Source: Bacteroidales bacterium
GTDB taxonomy: Bacteria; Bacteroidota; Bacteroidia; Bacteroidales; Bacteroidaceae
NCBI GenBank assembly: GCA_022784065.1
Contig: JALFUO010000006.1
Span: forward strand, 1 to 48,347
DNA: 48,347 nt
Direction: 5' to 3'
Under the pieces are notes generated by a model. It had not been told where the DNA came from. It made no database searches and saw only the letters and a program-made list of their open reading frames with translations. A program made the position numbers and the translations under genes. Positions 8,422 through 16,772 of this stretch are shown in pieces. Each line of letters begins with the position of its first letter. The stretch's first letter is position 1.

Positions 8422-9153
8422 ATGTATTACGAACACGCGATACAGCAATACTGCCGGCAGCACAACCTTGCGGCGTTTCGCCCCAAGGCTGTGCTGTTCG
8501 ACATGGACGGTGTGCTCTTCGACTCCATGCCCAATCACGCCCGCTCATGGGCAAGGGTGTGCACGGAGTTCGGGTTGGAGATGACACCCGAAGAGGCTTA
8601 CATGCACGAGGGACGCACCGGGGCTTCTACCATCAACCTCCTCGCGCAGCGTTACTGGCACCGCGATGCCACCGAAAAGGAAATCAGCGACATCTATGCC
8701 GAGAAATGCCGCCTCTTCAACGCCTGCCCCGAGGCGGGGCGTATGCCCGGAGCCATGGAGTTGCTCACGCAGGTCAAGGCGGCGGGGCTGACCATTGTGG
8801 TCGTCACGGGCAGCGGCCAGCAGTCGCTGCTCTCGCGCCTCGAAAGCAATTATCCCGGTTTCTTCCGCCCCGAACTCATCGTGTCGAGCAAGGACGTTAG
8901 CCGAGGCAAACCCGATCCCGAGCCTTATCTCATGGGTTTGCAGAAGGCAGGCGTGTGTGCCGAAGAGGCACTCGTGGTGGAGAATGCGCCGCTCGGCGTG
9001 CGTGCCGCCGTGGCCGCCGGCATTTTCACCGTGGCGGTAAACACCGGGCCTTTGCCCGAGCACGCGCTGATAGGGGAGGGAGCCAACCAACTTTTCCCCT
9101 CGATGCAGGCCTTTGCTGATGCTTGGCCGGCGTTTTATGCTTGCTTTGGTTAA
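8422..9153 (+). CDS. HAD-superfamily hydrolase, beta-phosphoglucomutase/sugar-phosphatase type
   Basis: The protein has the HAD motifs in order: I, FDMDGVLFDS (nucleophile Asp plus acid/base Asp); II, VVTGS; III, the Lys of SRGKPDPEPY; IV, VVENAPLGVRAA, where the usual E-D pair reads E-N. A helical cap follows motif I, as in subfamily IA enzymes acting on sugar phosphates. The start is the Met of MYYEHAIQQY; the ORF-track start at 8356 adds 22 residues of intergenic translation. Substrate cannot be fixed. It lies 146 nt after pgi on the same strand and converges on queF, with a strong hairpin between them. Confidence 0.87.
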   Translation: MYYEHAIQQYCRQHNLAAFRPKAVLFDMDGVLFDSMPNHARSWARVCTEFGLEMTPEEAYMHEGRTGASTINLLAQRYWHRDATEKEISDIYAEKCRLFNACPEAGRMPGAMELLTQVKAAGLTIVVVTGSGQQSLLSRLESNYPGFFRPELIVSSKDVSRGKPDPEPYLMGLQKAGVCAEEALVVENAPLGVRAAVAAGIFTVAVNTGPLPEHALIGEGANQLFPSMQAFADAWPAFYACFG

Positions 9154-9160
9154 ATCGAGA

Positions 9161-9200
9161 GATTGGGGCGGACTGAAAGTACTTTCAGCCCGCCCCAATC
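9161..9200. terminator. Bidirectional terminator between HAD gene and queF
   Basis: GATTGGGGCGGACTGAAAGT is followed directly by ACTTTCAGCCCGCCCCAATC, a 20-bp stem with one mismatch. It sits between convergent genes, 8 nt past one stop and 20 nt from the other, and is followed by TATTTGCC. Position and symmetry suit a shared terminator. Confidence 0.8.
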
Positions 9201-9220
9201 TATTTGCCTCTCCTTTTCTT

Positions 9221-9676
9221 TTACAAATCATGCTGCCGCAGGCGATAGGCGGCGAGTTCGGCGTAGGGCGTGTCGGGGCGGCCGTAGTTGGCGTAAGGGT
9301 GGATGCTGATGCCGCCGCGCGGGGTGAACAAGCCCGTCACCTCGATGTACTTAGGGTCCATGAGGCGGATGAGGTCTTTCATGATGATGTTCACGCAGTC
9401 TTCGTGGAAGTCGCCGTGGTTGCGGAAACTAAACAGGTAGAGTTTCAGGCTTTTGCTTTCCACCATGCGGCGGTCGGGCAGGTAACTGATGCGGATTTCC
9501 GCAAAGTCGGGCTGCCCGGTGATGGGGCAGAGACTGGTGAACTCGGGGCAGTTGAAGCGCACCCAATAGTCGTTGTCGGGGTGCTTGTTTTCAAAGGTTT
9601 CCAAAACTTCCGGCGCATAATCGCTGCGATATTCCGTTTTCTTGCCGAGGGCGTTGAGGGTGAGGTCTTCGCGCAT
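9221..9676 (-). CDS. queF: NADPH-dependent 7-cyano-7-deazaguanine (preQ0) reductase
   Basis: QueF reduces the nitrile of preQ0 to the amine preQ1, a late step in queuosine synthesis for tRNA. The protein is the short single-domain form, about 151 aa from the chosen start MREDLTL. The catalytic Cys lies in [17 protein letters not shown], and the conserved [23 protein letters not shown] segment, which binds substrate and NADPH, follows. [17 protein letters not shown] is the usual C-terminal block. Met16 is chosen because the preceding residues lack family similarity. It is last in a minus-strand group behind queC and the YhhQ-like gene, so the group appears devoted to preQ0/preQ1. Confidence 0.94.
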   Translation of the reverse strand: MREDLTLNALGKKTEYRSDYAPEVLETFENKHPDNDYWVRFNCPEFTSLCPITGQPDFAEIRISYLPDRRMVESKSLKLYLFSFRNHGDFHEDCVNIIMKDLIRLMDPKYIEVTGLFTPRGGISIHPYANYGRPDTPYAELAAYRLRQHDL

Positions 9677-9727
9677 ATTTATTTTGATTTGGGTAATAGT
9701 GGATAGGTTATTTTGATGCATAAGTCC

Positions 9728-10417
9728 CTACTCGTGAGACCTTGTTTTCCCAATCAAATACTTTTCCAAACCTGTGCGGCGCAGGCGGCAGGCGGGGCAT
9801 TCGCCGCAGCCGTCGCCGGGAATGCCGTTGTAGCAGGTGAGCGTTTCGCGGCGTACGAGGTCGAGCACGCCGAGTTCATCGGCAAGCGCCCACGTCTCGC
9901 ACTTGTCGAGCCACATGAGCGGCGTGTGGAGCACAAACTGGTCTTCGAGGGCGAGGTTGAGCGTCACGTTGAGGCTTTTGATAAAAGCGTCGCGGCAGTC
10001 GGGATAGCCCGAGAAGTCCGTTTGCGACACGCCCGTCACGATGTGGCGAATGCCGTGCTGCTGCGCAAACACAGCGGCAATGCTGAGGAAAAAGAGGTTG
10101 CGTCCAGGCACAAACGTGTTGGGCGGCGTGCCGGCAGGTTTTTCTTTATCCATAGCGACAGTCGGGTCGGTGAGCGAGTTGCGGCTCAGTTTGGCGATAA
10201 AGGGAATGTCCATGCGCTCGAAGCGCACGCCAGCCTTCATGGCAATCTTTTCAGCCAGTTCCACTTCGAGGGCGTGCTTCTGCCCGTATGCGAAACTCAG
10301 AGCCGTGACGCGGGCAAAGTGGCGCTTTGCCCAAAAGAGGCAAGTCGTAGAGTCCTGGCCGCCACTGAATACGACGAGGGCTTCCTCGTCGCGAATGTTT
10401 TTGATAGGGTCGATCAT
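9728..10417 (-). CDS. queC: 7-cyano-7-deazaguanine synthase
   Basis: QueC is an ATP-using enzyme that turns 7-carboxy-7-deazaguanine into preQ0. The N-terminal P-loop SGGQDSTTC of the PP-loop ATPase family is at about residues 18-26. The C-terminus has [11 protein letters not shown], the zinc-binding Cys cluster. The chosen start [12 protein letters not shown] gives 229 aa, the usual size; the ORF-track start is 168 nt further upstream, running through an intergenic repeat copy into the end of the YhhQ-like gene. About 50 nt separate it from queF. queD and queE, which make the substrate, are not in the window. Confidence 0.95.
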   Translation of the reverse strand: MIDPIKNIRDEEALVVFSGGQDSTTCLFWAKRHFARVTALSFAYGQKHALEVELAEKIAMKAGVRFERMDIPFIAKLSRNSLTDPTVAMDKEKPAGTPPNTFVPGRNLFFLSIAAVFAQQHGIRHIVTGVSQTDFSGYPDCRDAFIKSLNVTLNLALEDQFVLHTPLMWLDKCETWALADELGVLDLVRRETLTCYNGIPGDGCGECPACRLRRTGLEKYLIGKTRSHE

Positions 10418-10422
10418 ATTTT

Positions 10423-10460
10423 TAGTAAACGAGTAGATTAGTAAACAAGTAGACGAGTAA
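10423..10460. repeat. Intergenic repeat family, copy D (short)
   Basis: A short run of the same 8-nt units (AGTAAACGAGTAGATTAGTAAACAAGTAGACGAG) fills the gap between the YhhQ-like gene and queC, without the facing arm. It splits an otherwise tight gene group. Confidence 0.7.
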
Positions 10461-10475
10461 AATGGTTGATGGTTT

Positions 10476-11168
10476 TTACAAATCCTTGATGCGCCAAAAG
10501 CCGTAGCGCACATTGTCGTCGATGGCATCTTCGCCCTCGATGCGCTTGAGCAGCCGCACGATGCGCACCGTGAGGGGCAAAACAATGATTTCGTAGAGCG
10601 TCTTGAGCAGCACTTGCGTGAGCATCATCACGGGCAGCACCTGCCAAGGCACCACGCCGCCCAAGGCCAAGGGGAAGAAAATCAGCGAGTCCACGCTCTC
10701 GCCAGCCACCGTGGAGAGTATGGCGCGGAGCGAGAAGCCCTGGCCTTTCGGCGCGTTGCGCTTCATGCGGCTCATCACGTAGGCGTTCACGAACGAACCT
10801 GTGAGAAAGGCCGCGAAGGAGGCGGCGGTGATGCGCGGCGCAAGGCCGAAGATGGCATGGAAACCCGCCTCGCCCGTCCAATACGCCGCGCCGGGCAGGG
10901 CATCTGCCGCCGCGCCGAACGCCACGAAAAGGAAGTTCATCAGGAAGCCCAGCCAAATGACAAGGCGCGCCTTGCGGTAGCCCCACACCTCAACGAGGCA
11001 GTCGTTGATGATGTAAGACACGGGAAAGACGATTAGCCCCGCCGTAAGTTCCAGCGGGCCGAGCGTCACTTGCTTAGTTTCGAGGATATTCGCTGCTATC
11101 AAGCATACACAAAAGACTACCCCAAGCAGCATAAAGGGGAGGCTTACAAACGTTTTGTCTGTCTTCAT
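10476..11168 (-). CDS. Queuosine precursor transporter (YhhQ/VUT family)
   Basis: YhhQ-type proteins bring queuosine precursors such as preQ0 and preQ1 across the inner membrane. The 230-aa protein has about six hydrophobic segments and the family hallmark of an early [13 protein letters not shown] helix followed by [26 protein letters not shown] second conserved part reads [16 protein letters not shown] and [15 protein letters not shown]. Position next to queC and queF supports the assignment and suggests that this cell both makes and imports precursors. I looked for a preQ1 riboswitch in the 80 nt upstream and did not find one. Confidence 0.9.
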   Translation of the reverse strand: MKTDKTFVSLPFMLLGVVFCVCLIAANILETKQVTLGPLELTAGLIVFPVSYIINDCLVEVWGYRKARLVIWLGFLMNFLFVAFGAAADALPGAAYWTGEAGFHAIFGLAPRITAASFAAFLTGSFVNAYVMSRMKRNAPKGQGFSLRAILSTVAGESVDSLIFFPLALGGVVPWQVLPVMMLTQVLLKTLYEIIVLPLTVRIVRLLKRIEGEDAIDDNVRYGFWRIKDL

Positions 11169-11250
11169 TGTTCTTGTTTTTTACGAGGTTTGTCAAGCAC
11201 TCGGCGGGCGCAGATGCGACCCTATATATATAATTATGTGGCGGGCGGTG

Positions 11251-11802
11251 TTATTGTTCGCCCTCTTCGCCAGTGGTGTCTTGTCGCATATCGCGCACAA
11301 TGCTGCACGCGCCGCCGCCCGTGGGTATCTCCACGATGAACGCGGGTCCTTCCTCAATGCCGGGCTGCCCTATTTGCGCCCCGAAGCGGAGGGTAGCGGC
11401 AGAGGAATTCTCTTGGTCGAACGCCATGCCGAGGAGTACGCAGCCCTTGCTGTCGGCCGCAGAGACGAAGTCGGCGAAATCGCTTTTGGTGAACTGTTTT
11501 GAGAACAAATCCTCTCCGTCGCGCGTGGCAGTGATTTCTACGCGGTTGTCGTAGAACGTGCCGCCCAGTTCGTCGCTCACTGTAGGCAGTTCTGTGTCTG
11601 CCGTGCGCTTGATATTGATTTCAAATCGGTGTCCGCCGAGCGTGGCTACGTATTCGCGGTTGAGGTCGTTGTCGGCATGCGGACTGGCGGTCTGTTCCAC
11701 GGCTACGGTTTCGGTCGATTCGTTTTTCGCATCTTGCTTTCCGCCGCATGCGGTGAGCATCAGCGCGGCGGCTATCATGGCAGTCTTAAAAAATATCCTC
11801 AT
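11251..11802 (-). CDS. Lipoprotein of unknown function
   Basis: The N-terminus MRIFFKTAMIAAALMLTACGGK is a signal peptide ending in lipobox LTAC, so the mature protein starts at a lipidated Cys. The remaining roughly 165 residues are hydrophilic, with an acidic/Thr-rich linker (KNESTETVAVEQ) and a beta-rich domain (GGHRFEINIKR, RVEITATRDGEDLF, ATLRFGAQIGQPGIEEGPAF). No enzyme motif is recognised. The 183-aa frame is complete with a good promoter in front. The next gene downstream on this strand is the YhhQ-like gene about 80 nt away, so read-through is possible. Confidence 0.8.
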   Translation of the reverse strand: MRIFFKTAMIAAALMLTACGGKQDAKNESTETVAVEQTASPHADNDLNREYVATLGGHRFEINIKRTADTELPTVSDELGGTFYDNRVEITATRDGEDLFSKQFTKSDFADFVSAADSKGCVLLGMAFDQENSSAATLRFGAQIGQPGIEEGPAFIVEIPTGGGACSIVRDMRQDTTGEEGEQ

Positions 11803-11828
11803 TATATACTAATTGCGTTTTGTGAGTG

Positions 11829-11859
11829 CAAAGTTAGTGCAAGGCGAGAGAAAAGCAAA
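11829..11859 (-). promoter_or_regulatory. Promoter of the lipoprotein gene
   Basis: On the minus strand, TTTG (11856-11859), a 19-nt gap and TAACTTTG (11829-11836) match the Bacteroidetes -33/-7 consensus in full. Transcription would start near 11825, giving a leader of about 22 nt. The -33 element lies inside the left arm of a 20-bp inverted repeat. Confidence 0.75.
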
Positions 11860-11971
11860 AGAAAAAGCAGGAAATGAAAGCCGCAGGCTTTTAATTTAAT
11901 GCTTTTTCTTTTGCTTTTCCGAGCCGCCGCCTAAGTTATATAAAGTTAGTGCAAGGCGAGAGAAAAGCAAA
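11831..11971. repeat. Duplicated promoter-like segment enclosing a 20-bp inverted repeat
   Basis: AAAGTTAGTGCAAGGCGAGA and the following GAAAAGCAAA appear at 11831 and again at 11942. Between them, GAAAAGCAAAAGAAAAAGCA (11850-11869) is perfectly inverted at 11900-11919, and a small stem AAAGCC-gca-GGCTTT sits in the middle. The second copy repeats both promoter elements of the lipoprotein gene. The gap 11803-12339 contains no convincing gene; the 63- and 76-aa ORFs there read through a periodic repeat. Confidence 0.7.
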
Positions 11972-12040
11972 CGTTGAGATTCTTACCGCGCCTTGGGAAT
12001 GGCAGAAATAAGTTTCCTCTCGCGCGCGCATACGCACTTT

Positions 12041-12125
12041 TTCCCTTTCTCCAAGATGATTTTCCTTTTCTCCAAGATATTTTTCACTATCAGCAAGGAA
12101 AACTTTGTAATAAAAACTTTCTGCG
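12041..12125. repeat. 21-nt periodic array upstream of rprX
   Basis: CTCCAAGAT begins at 12049 and 12070 and a diverged CAGCAAGGA at 12091, exactly 21 nt apart. The stretch includes CTCCAAGATATTTTTCAC and AACTTTGTAATAAAAACTTT, resembling (reverse-complemented) the array at 21972-22140. Because 21 nt is seven codons, a chance ORF shows heptads such as FSKMIFL, FSKIFFT, ISKENFV. I treat it as noncoding. Confidence 0.6.
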
Positions 12126-12285
12126 GTTTAGGGAAAAAAATCTTGCCGAAAGGAAAAACTTTAACCCGTTACGCAAAAAAATAAGACGGCGAAAGTTGCG
12201 ATAAAAAACTTTGGGCAAAGTGAGAAACTTGTCAAAATGTCAACTAACAAAATCCTTTTGTGTTAAAAACGCGGGCGACGTTTAA

Positions 12286-12334
12286 TAAATTTGCCTTGAA
12301 AAAGTGCATTGCCTATCAGTAAACCCTAACTTTG
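12286..12334 (+). promoter_or_regulatory. Two candidate -7 boxes for rprX
   Basis: TAAATTTG at 12286-12293 would give a leader of about 43 nt; TAACTTTG at 12327-12334 ends only 5 nt before the ATG at 12340, so that transcript would be almost leaderless. Neither has a -33 TTTG at the ideal distance (nearest are TTTG at 12257-12260 and TTG at 12309-12311). At least one is probably used. Confidence 0.4.
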
Positions 12335-12339
12335 CCCAC

Positions 12340-13839
12340 ATGAAGAAGTCCACTATTTGGTTAATCGCTTTCGTGATGGGCGCATCGTTTCTGGCGTTGC
12401 TCTACATGCAGACCCGCTATCTCGCGGAAGTGATAGAAATACGCAAAGAGCAGTTCGACGAGTCGGTGCGCCACAGCCTCTATCTCGTGGCACGCAACCT
12501 CGAGTTGCACGAAACGCGTGTCGGGCTTGAGGCAGAGTTGAAAAAAGACGGACAACTCGCCGAGGACTCGCTCGGAAAGGCCCAAGCGGCGTCCGCAGCC
12601 ATGCACCAGGGCGTTGAAGAAATAGAGATACCGGCGGTGTCGAACAATACCGTGCCGCAGAAGTTCTTCTTCGCCAAGCGCCGCCGCCTGCCCGTCGACG
12701 AGGCGTTTCGCGACAGCGTGCGCCAGCGGTACATCTACCAGCGCGGACTGCTGGACGAGGTGGTTTACGACATTCTCTACGAAACTAACGAGAAACCCCT
12801 CTACGAGCGCATAGACTTCTCCCGAATGGACCACGACCTCCGCACCTCCCTCAAAAGGAACGGCATCGACATAGACTACCACTTCTACGTCACCACCTCC
12901 GACGGGCGCGAAATCTACCGTTGCTCCGACTATACGGCCGAGGGCGAGGACTTCACCTACAAGCAGGTGCTCTACCCCAACGACCCGCAGGCGCAGATGG
13001 GCTTGCTCTACATACACTTCCCCGAAATGCAGAAGTACATCTTCTCGAGCGTGCGCTTCATCATTCCCGCCATCGTGTTCACCCTCGTGCTGCTCATCGC
13101 CTTCATCTTCACAATATATACCATATTCAGGCAAAAGCGGCTCACGGAGATCAAGAACGATTTTATCAACAACATGACGCACGAGTTCAAGACGCCCATC
13201 TCCACCATTTCGCTCGCGGCGCAAATGCTCGGCGACGGCTCCGTGACGAAGAGCGAATCGATGCTCAAGCACCTTTCGGGAATTATCGTAGACGAAACGA
13301 AAAGGCTGCGTTTCCAGGTGGAGAAAGTGCTGCAAATGTCGATGTTCGAGAAAAAAGCCGATACCTTCAAGCGCAAAGAACTCGACGCCAACCGCGTCAT
13401 TCAGGACATCGTCAACACTTTCCGCCTCAAGGTCGAAGCCTCCGGCGGCAGCGTCGATGCCCACGTGGACGCAGCGAACGACACGGTGTTTGTGGACGAG
13501 ATGCATTTCACCAACGTGGTGTTCAACCTCATGGACAACGCCATAAAATATAAGCATCCCGACCGCCCCTTGCAGCTCCGCGTCTCCACCGAGAGCACCG
13601 ACAGCCGCTACATTATCCGGGTGGCCGACAACGGCATCGGCATCAAAAAAGAGGACTTGAAAAAGATTTTCGAGAAATTCTATCGCGTCCACACCGGCAA
13701 CCGCCACGACGTGAAAGGCTTCGGCCTCGGGCTGGCCTACGTGAAGAATGTGGTCACCGCCCTCGGAGGCAATATCCACGCCGAAAGCGACTTTGGCCGC
13801 GGCACGACCTTCATCATCTCCCTGCCGCTGCTGAAATAA
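12340..13839 (+). CDS. rprX: Sensor histidine kinase (RprX-like)
   Basis: A membrane sensor that autophosphorylates and passes phosphate to the partner encoded next. From the chosen start MKKSTIWL, a first membrane helix covers residues 5-23, a periplasmic domain runs to about 238, and a second helix follows (about 239-262). No HAMP domain is visible: the helix leads directly into HisKA, with the phospho-His in NNMTHEFKTP near 281. The ATPase domain has NLMDNAIKY, DNGIGIKK and GFGLGLAYVKN. The ORF-track start adds 12 residues lying in the promoter. The pairing with an RprY-like regulator supports the name. B. fragilis RprXY was found through its effect on tetracycline-resistance gene expression; the signal here is unknown. 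Confidence 0.88.
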   Translation: MKKSTIWLIAFVMGASFLALLYMQTRYLAEVIEIRKEQFDESVRHSLYLVARNLELHETRVGLEAELKKDGQLAEDSLGKAQAASAAMHQGVEEIEIPAVSNNTVPQKFFFAKRRRLPVDEAFRDSVRQRYIYQRGLLDEVVYDILYETNEKPLYERIDFSRMDHDLRTSLKRNGIDIDYHFYVTTSDGREIYRCSDYTAEGEDFTYKQVLYPNDPQAQMGLLYIHFPEMQKYIFSSVRFIIPAIVFTLVLLIAFIFTIYTIFRQKRLTEIKNDFINNMTHEFKTPISTISLAAQMLGDGSVTKSESMLKHLSGIIVDETKRLRFQVEKVLQMSMFEKKADTFKRKELDANRVIQDIVNTFRLKVEASGGSVDAHVDAANDTVFVDEMHFTNVVFNLMDNAIKYKHPDRPLQLRVSTESTDSRYIIRVADNGIGIKKEDLKKIFEKFYRVHTGNRHDVKGFGLGLAYVKNVVTALGGNIHAESDFGRGTTFIISLPLLK

Positions 13840-13952
13840 AATCAGCAAACGATTAGGAAAAACGCCCCCAACTCGCGAGGCCTTAAAAAAACTTGTTGGC
13901 TAAATAATGATCCAAGACAATATCAATACTAACTCTTAAATTCAAAACGATT

Positions 13953-14666
13953 ATGGAAACGAACTTCAACGACGAAAAGATGAGCATCCTGCTCTGCGAA
14001 GACGACGAAAACCTCGGCATGCTGCTCCGCGAATATCTGCAAGCCAAGGGCTACAACACCGAACTCTATCCCGACGGCGAGGCAGGCTTCCGCGCTTTCA
14101 GCAAAGGAAAGTACGACCTCTGCGTGCTCGACGTGATGATGCCTAAGAAAGACGGCTTCACCCTCGCCAGAGACATCCGCCAAATCAACGACGAAGTGCC
14201 CTTCATCTTCCTCACTGCCAAGACGCTCAAGGAAGACATCTTCGAAGGCTTCCGCGTGGGTGCCGACGACTATCTCACAAAGCCCTTCTCCATGGAAGAA
14301 CTCACCTTCCGCATCGAAGCAATCCTGCGCCGCGTGCGCGGAAAGAAGTCGCGCGACCGCGTGGTCTACAAAGTGGGCAGCTTCACCTTCAACACGCAGA
14401 AGCAGACCCTCACGCGCGGCGAGGAAGTGACGAAGCTCACCACCAAGGAGAGCGAACTGCTCCGCCTGCTCTGCATCCATATGAACGAGGTGCTGCAGCG
14501 CGACTACGCGCTCAAAACCATCTGGATCGACGACAATTATTTCAACGCCCGTTCCATGGACGTCTACATCACGAAGCTGCGCAAGCACCTCAAAGACGAC
14601 GAGAACGTAGAGATTATCAATATCCACGGCAAGGGTTACAAGCTCATCAGCTCCGAGCCGGAATAA
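13953..14666 (+). CDS. rprY: Response regulator, OmpR/PhoB family (RprY-like)
   Basis: A cytoplasmic DNA-binding regulator. The receiver domain has the acidic pocket LLCEDDEN (Asp17/18), phospho-acceptor Asp60 in CVLDVMMPKKDG, Thr88 in FLTAK and Lys110 in DDYLTKPFS. The C-terminal winged helix (about 140-235) includes KLTTKESELLRLLC and the recognition part SMDVYITKLRKHL, ending INIHGKGYKL. From memory, the receiver sequence (LGMLLREYLQAKGY) is close to Bacteroides RprY. The gene starts 113 nt after rprX; no separate promoter is seen, so the two are probably cotranscribed. It ends before a strong shared terminator. Confidence 0.9.
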   Translation: METNFNDEKMSILLCEDDENLGMLLREYLQAKGYNTELYPDGEAGFRAFSKGKYDLCVLDVMMPKKDGFTLARDIRQINDEVPFIFLTAKTLKEDIFEGFRVGADDYLTKPFSMEELTFRIEAILRRVRGKKSRDRVVYKVGSFTFNTQKQTLTRGEEVTKLTTKESELLRLLCIHMNEVLQRDYALKTIWIDDNYFNARSMDVYITKLRKHLKDDENVEIINIHGKGYKLISSEPE

Positions 14667-14690
14667 GGATTGACAGTACTGAACATAAAT

Positions 14691-14729
14691 AAGCAGAGGC
14701 ACGCCCCAAAGCGGGGCGTGCCTCTGCTT
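14691..14729. terminator. Strong bidirectional terminator, rprY and helicase gene
   Basis: AAGCAGAGGCACGCCCC-aaagc-GGGGCGTGCCTCTGCTT is a perfect 17-bp stem with a 5-nt loop between the convergent genes. On the plus strand it is followed by GCTTATGG and on the minus strand by ATTTATGTTC. Confidence 0.88.
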
Positions 14730-14749
14730 GCTTATGGCCTGCCGGGAGA

Positions 14750-16624
14750 TTAGGGACGCGTGCAATATTCATACAGCCGCTTGTAAAACTTGTGGCGGCA
14801 AAGGGTGTCGGCATCGCCGAGAATGATAAGTTTGAAGCGGGCGCGGGTGATGGCCACGTTCGTGCGGCGCAGGTCGGACAAGAAGCCGATTTCGCCGCCT
14901 GGGTTCGAGCGCACCAGCGAGAGGATAATCACGTCGCGCTCGCTGCCCTGAAAGGCATCCACCGTGTTGATGGTGATTTGCCGGCGCAACGGGCGCAGGT
15001 ATTCGTCGCTCTTGATGAGCGAGCGCAGATACTGCACCTGGGCGCGATAGGGCGAGATGATGCCGAAACTCACGCGCTCCTCCGCGAGCCGATGCCTGCC
15101 CACCTTCTCCGCATAGGCTTTGAGCGCGGCAACGGTGGCTGCAGCCTCTTTCTTATTGATGCGCCCGAAGGTGGCGCCCACAAACGCCTCGTTGCCCCGG
15201 CCGCCGTCGTCTTCATCATCGGCCGTGACGTTTATCCACGTCATCGGCTCGTCGAGTTCCTCCGCAAGCGACCGCCCGAGCACCTCCGGCGCGGCTTCGA
15301 GCCTTCCGCCGTAAAACCATTCCGAAGAAAAGCGCATCAGCCTTTCGTTCATGCGATACTGCATCGTGAGCAGCCGCACCGCTGCAGGGTGCATCTCCGC
15401 CAGTTGCTCAGGTATCGTGACTGCCAGCCCGCTGCGCATCGCCTCGGGGCATTTCACAGTGGGCGGCAACTGCTTGTGGTCGCCGGCGAAGACCACGCGG
15501 TCGGCTTTGAGCATGGCAATCCAGCAAGCGGCTTCGAGCGCCTGCGCCGCCTCATCGATAAAGAGCGTGTGGAAGCGGCGACCCGTCATCACGGGGTTTC
15601 CCGCGCCAGTGAGCGTGGAGGCGATGACCCGCGCATTGTCGAAGAGCGCGTGGCGGATACGCAGTTCCAACTCATCGGCGCGCTCGCGCAAGCGGTATAT
15701 CTTTTGATGGAAATCCGCCCCGCGCTGCCGCCTCGGCTGCGACATCAGGGTGCGCAGCGTGCGGCGTATCTGCCAGAGGGCGGGATAGTCGGGGTGCTCC
15801 TCGAAACGCCGCTCATAGGTGTTGGCAAGCATCTCCGGCGTGACGCGCGTGGGGTTGCCGATGCGCAGCACGGGAATGCCCCGCGCCGCGATTTGCGATG
15901 AAATCCAGTCGACCGCCGTGTTGCTCTGCGCACACACCAGCACCTGCGGCTCTCGGCGCAGCACTTCGCTCACCGCCTCGACCAGCGTGGTGGTCTTGCC
16001 CGTGCCCGGAGGGCCGTGCACCACGAGCACCTCACGCGTGTTGAGGATATCGCGCACCGCCTGCTCCTGTGCCGCGTTGAGCCACGGCAACCTCGTGGCA
16101 CACCCCACGGCGGCGGGCGGTGAAAGCGGCGTGCCGCCGTGGATAATGTCGCGCAGCAGGGCCGTGCGGTCGCCTTTGGCCTCTGCCACGCGGCGCAGCG
16201 CATCGAACATCAGGCGGTAAGTCGTCTCGTCGAAATAGAGCTGCACGCCCAGCTGCTCCCGGCTTTGGAGCGTGGCAAGCGCCGCCTCGCTGGGCAGCGT
16301 CACCGTGAGGCGGTCGTCCTCGGCGAAGCACACCGTGCCCGTGACGGGCAGGAACGTCTGGCGGCCGGTGGCATCGGCAGAGAAGAAACAGACGGCGCGG
16401 CCATACTCAAAGTTATGGTCGGCGTCGTCTGTTTCCGTTTTAATGATTTCCACCGTGAAGCGGTCGAGCGAGTTATAGCGTGCCCTGCCCGTCGTGACGG
16501 GAAACCAGCAGTCGCCGCGCCTTTTCTTGCGCTCGATGCCCATCGTCTGGCTGTCGCGCTTGAACGCCGCCTTCTCGTATTCGTATTCCCGCCGCAGGAG
16601 TTCGGCGTGTTTGGAAAGATTCAT
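14750..16624 (-). CDS. Superfamily 1 DNA/RNA helicase (DNA2/NAM7, IGHMBP2-like)
   Basis: The 624-aa protein has the SF1B helicase set: an N-terminal beta-barrel region to about 180, Walker A VHGPPGTGKTTTLVEA, motif Ia CAQSNTAVDWI, Walker B TLFIDEAAQALE, motif III FAGDHKQLPPTV, motif IV QYRMNERLMRF, motif V TINTVDAFQGSERDVIILS and motif VI NVAITRARFKLIILGD. This arrangement is that of UPF1/IGHMBP2-type helicases, which in bacteria are widespread single-gene proteins of poorly known role. The start MNLSKHAELL lies just after a repeat-free gap. No partner gene is visible. The smaller ORFs on both strands within it are shadows. Confidence 0.9.
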   Translation of the reverse strand: MNLSKHAELLRREYEYEKAAFKRDSQTMGIERKKRRGDCWFPVTTGRARYNSLDRFTVEIIKTETDDADHNFEYGRAVCFFSADATGRQTFLPVTGTVCFAEDDRLTVTLPSEAALATLQSREQLGVQLYFDETTYRLMFDALRRVAEAKGDRTALLRDIIHGGTPLSPPAAVGCATRLPWLNAAQEQAVRDILNTREVLVVHGPPGTGKTTTLVEAVSEVLRREPQVLVCAQSNTAVDWISSQIAARGIPVLRIGNPTRVTPEMLANTYERRFEEHPDYPALWQIRRTLRTLMSQPRRQRGADFHQKIYRLRERADELELRIRHALFDNARVIASTLTGAGNPVMTGRRFHTLFIDEAAQALEAACWIAMLKADRVVFAGDHKQLPPTVKCPEAMRSGLAVTIPEQLAEMHPAAVRLLTMQYRMNERLMRFSSEWFYGGRLEAAPEVLGRSLAEELDEPMTWINVTADDEDDGGRGNEAFVGATFGRINKKEAAATVAALKAYAEKVGRHRLAEERVSFGIISPYRAQVQYLRSLIKSDEYLRPLRRQITINTVDAFQGSERDVIILSLVRSNPGGEIGFLSDLRRTNVAITRARFKLIILGDADTLCRHKFYKRLYEYCTRP

Positions 16625-16677
16625 TCAGTGTCGCTTCGCTATTTAGTCTAAAATCTTTAGCGTCTTTTCTTTTTTTA

Positions 16678-16713
16678 CTTGCATCGTTTGAAGCGGCCCT
16701 CAAACGATGCAAG
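16678..16713. other. 14-bp hairpin upstream of the helicase gene
   Basis: CTTGCATCGTTTGA-agcggccc-TCAAACGATGCAAG is a perfect stem. A T-rich run follows on the plus strand, where no gene ends, and an A-rich one on the minus strand, so it does not look like a terminator for either neighbour. It could be an operator, an mRNA structure in the helicase leader, or a relic of an insertion. Confidence 0.5.
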
Positions 16714-16772
16714 CGGTTTTATGGTTTTTTGCCAATATCATGAACTAATTCAACTGACGGGCTTAGGAGGCA

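Noticed and set aside
11169-11250. preQ1 riboswitch upstream of the YhhQ-like gene
   Set aside because: I looked for the preQ1-I stem and the A-rich tail in the leader and found neither.
11993-12184. 63-aa ORF with heptad pattern FSKxIFx
   Set aside because: The heptads follow from a 21-nt DNA repeat. A similar artefact appears at 21805-22086, and no promoter or start signal supports translation.
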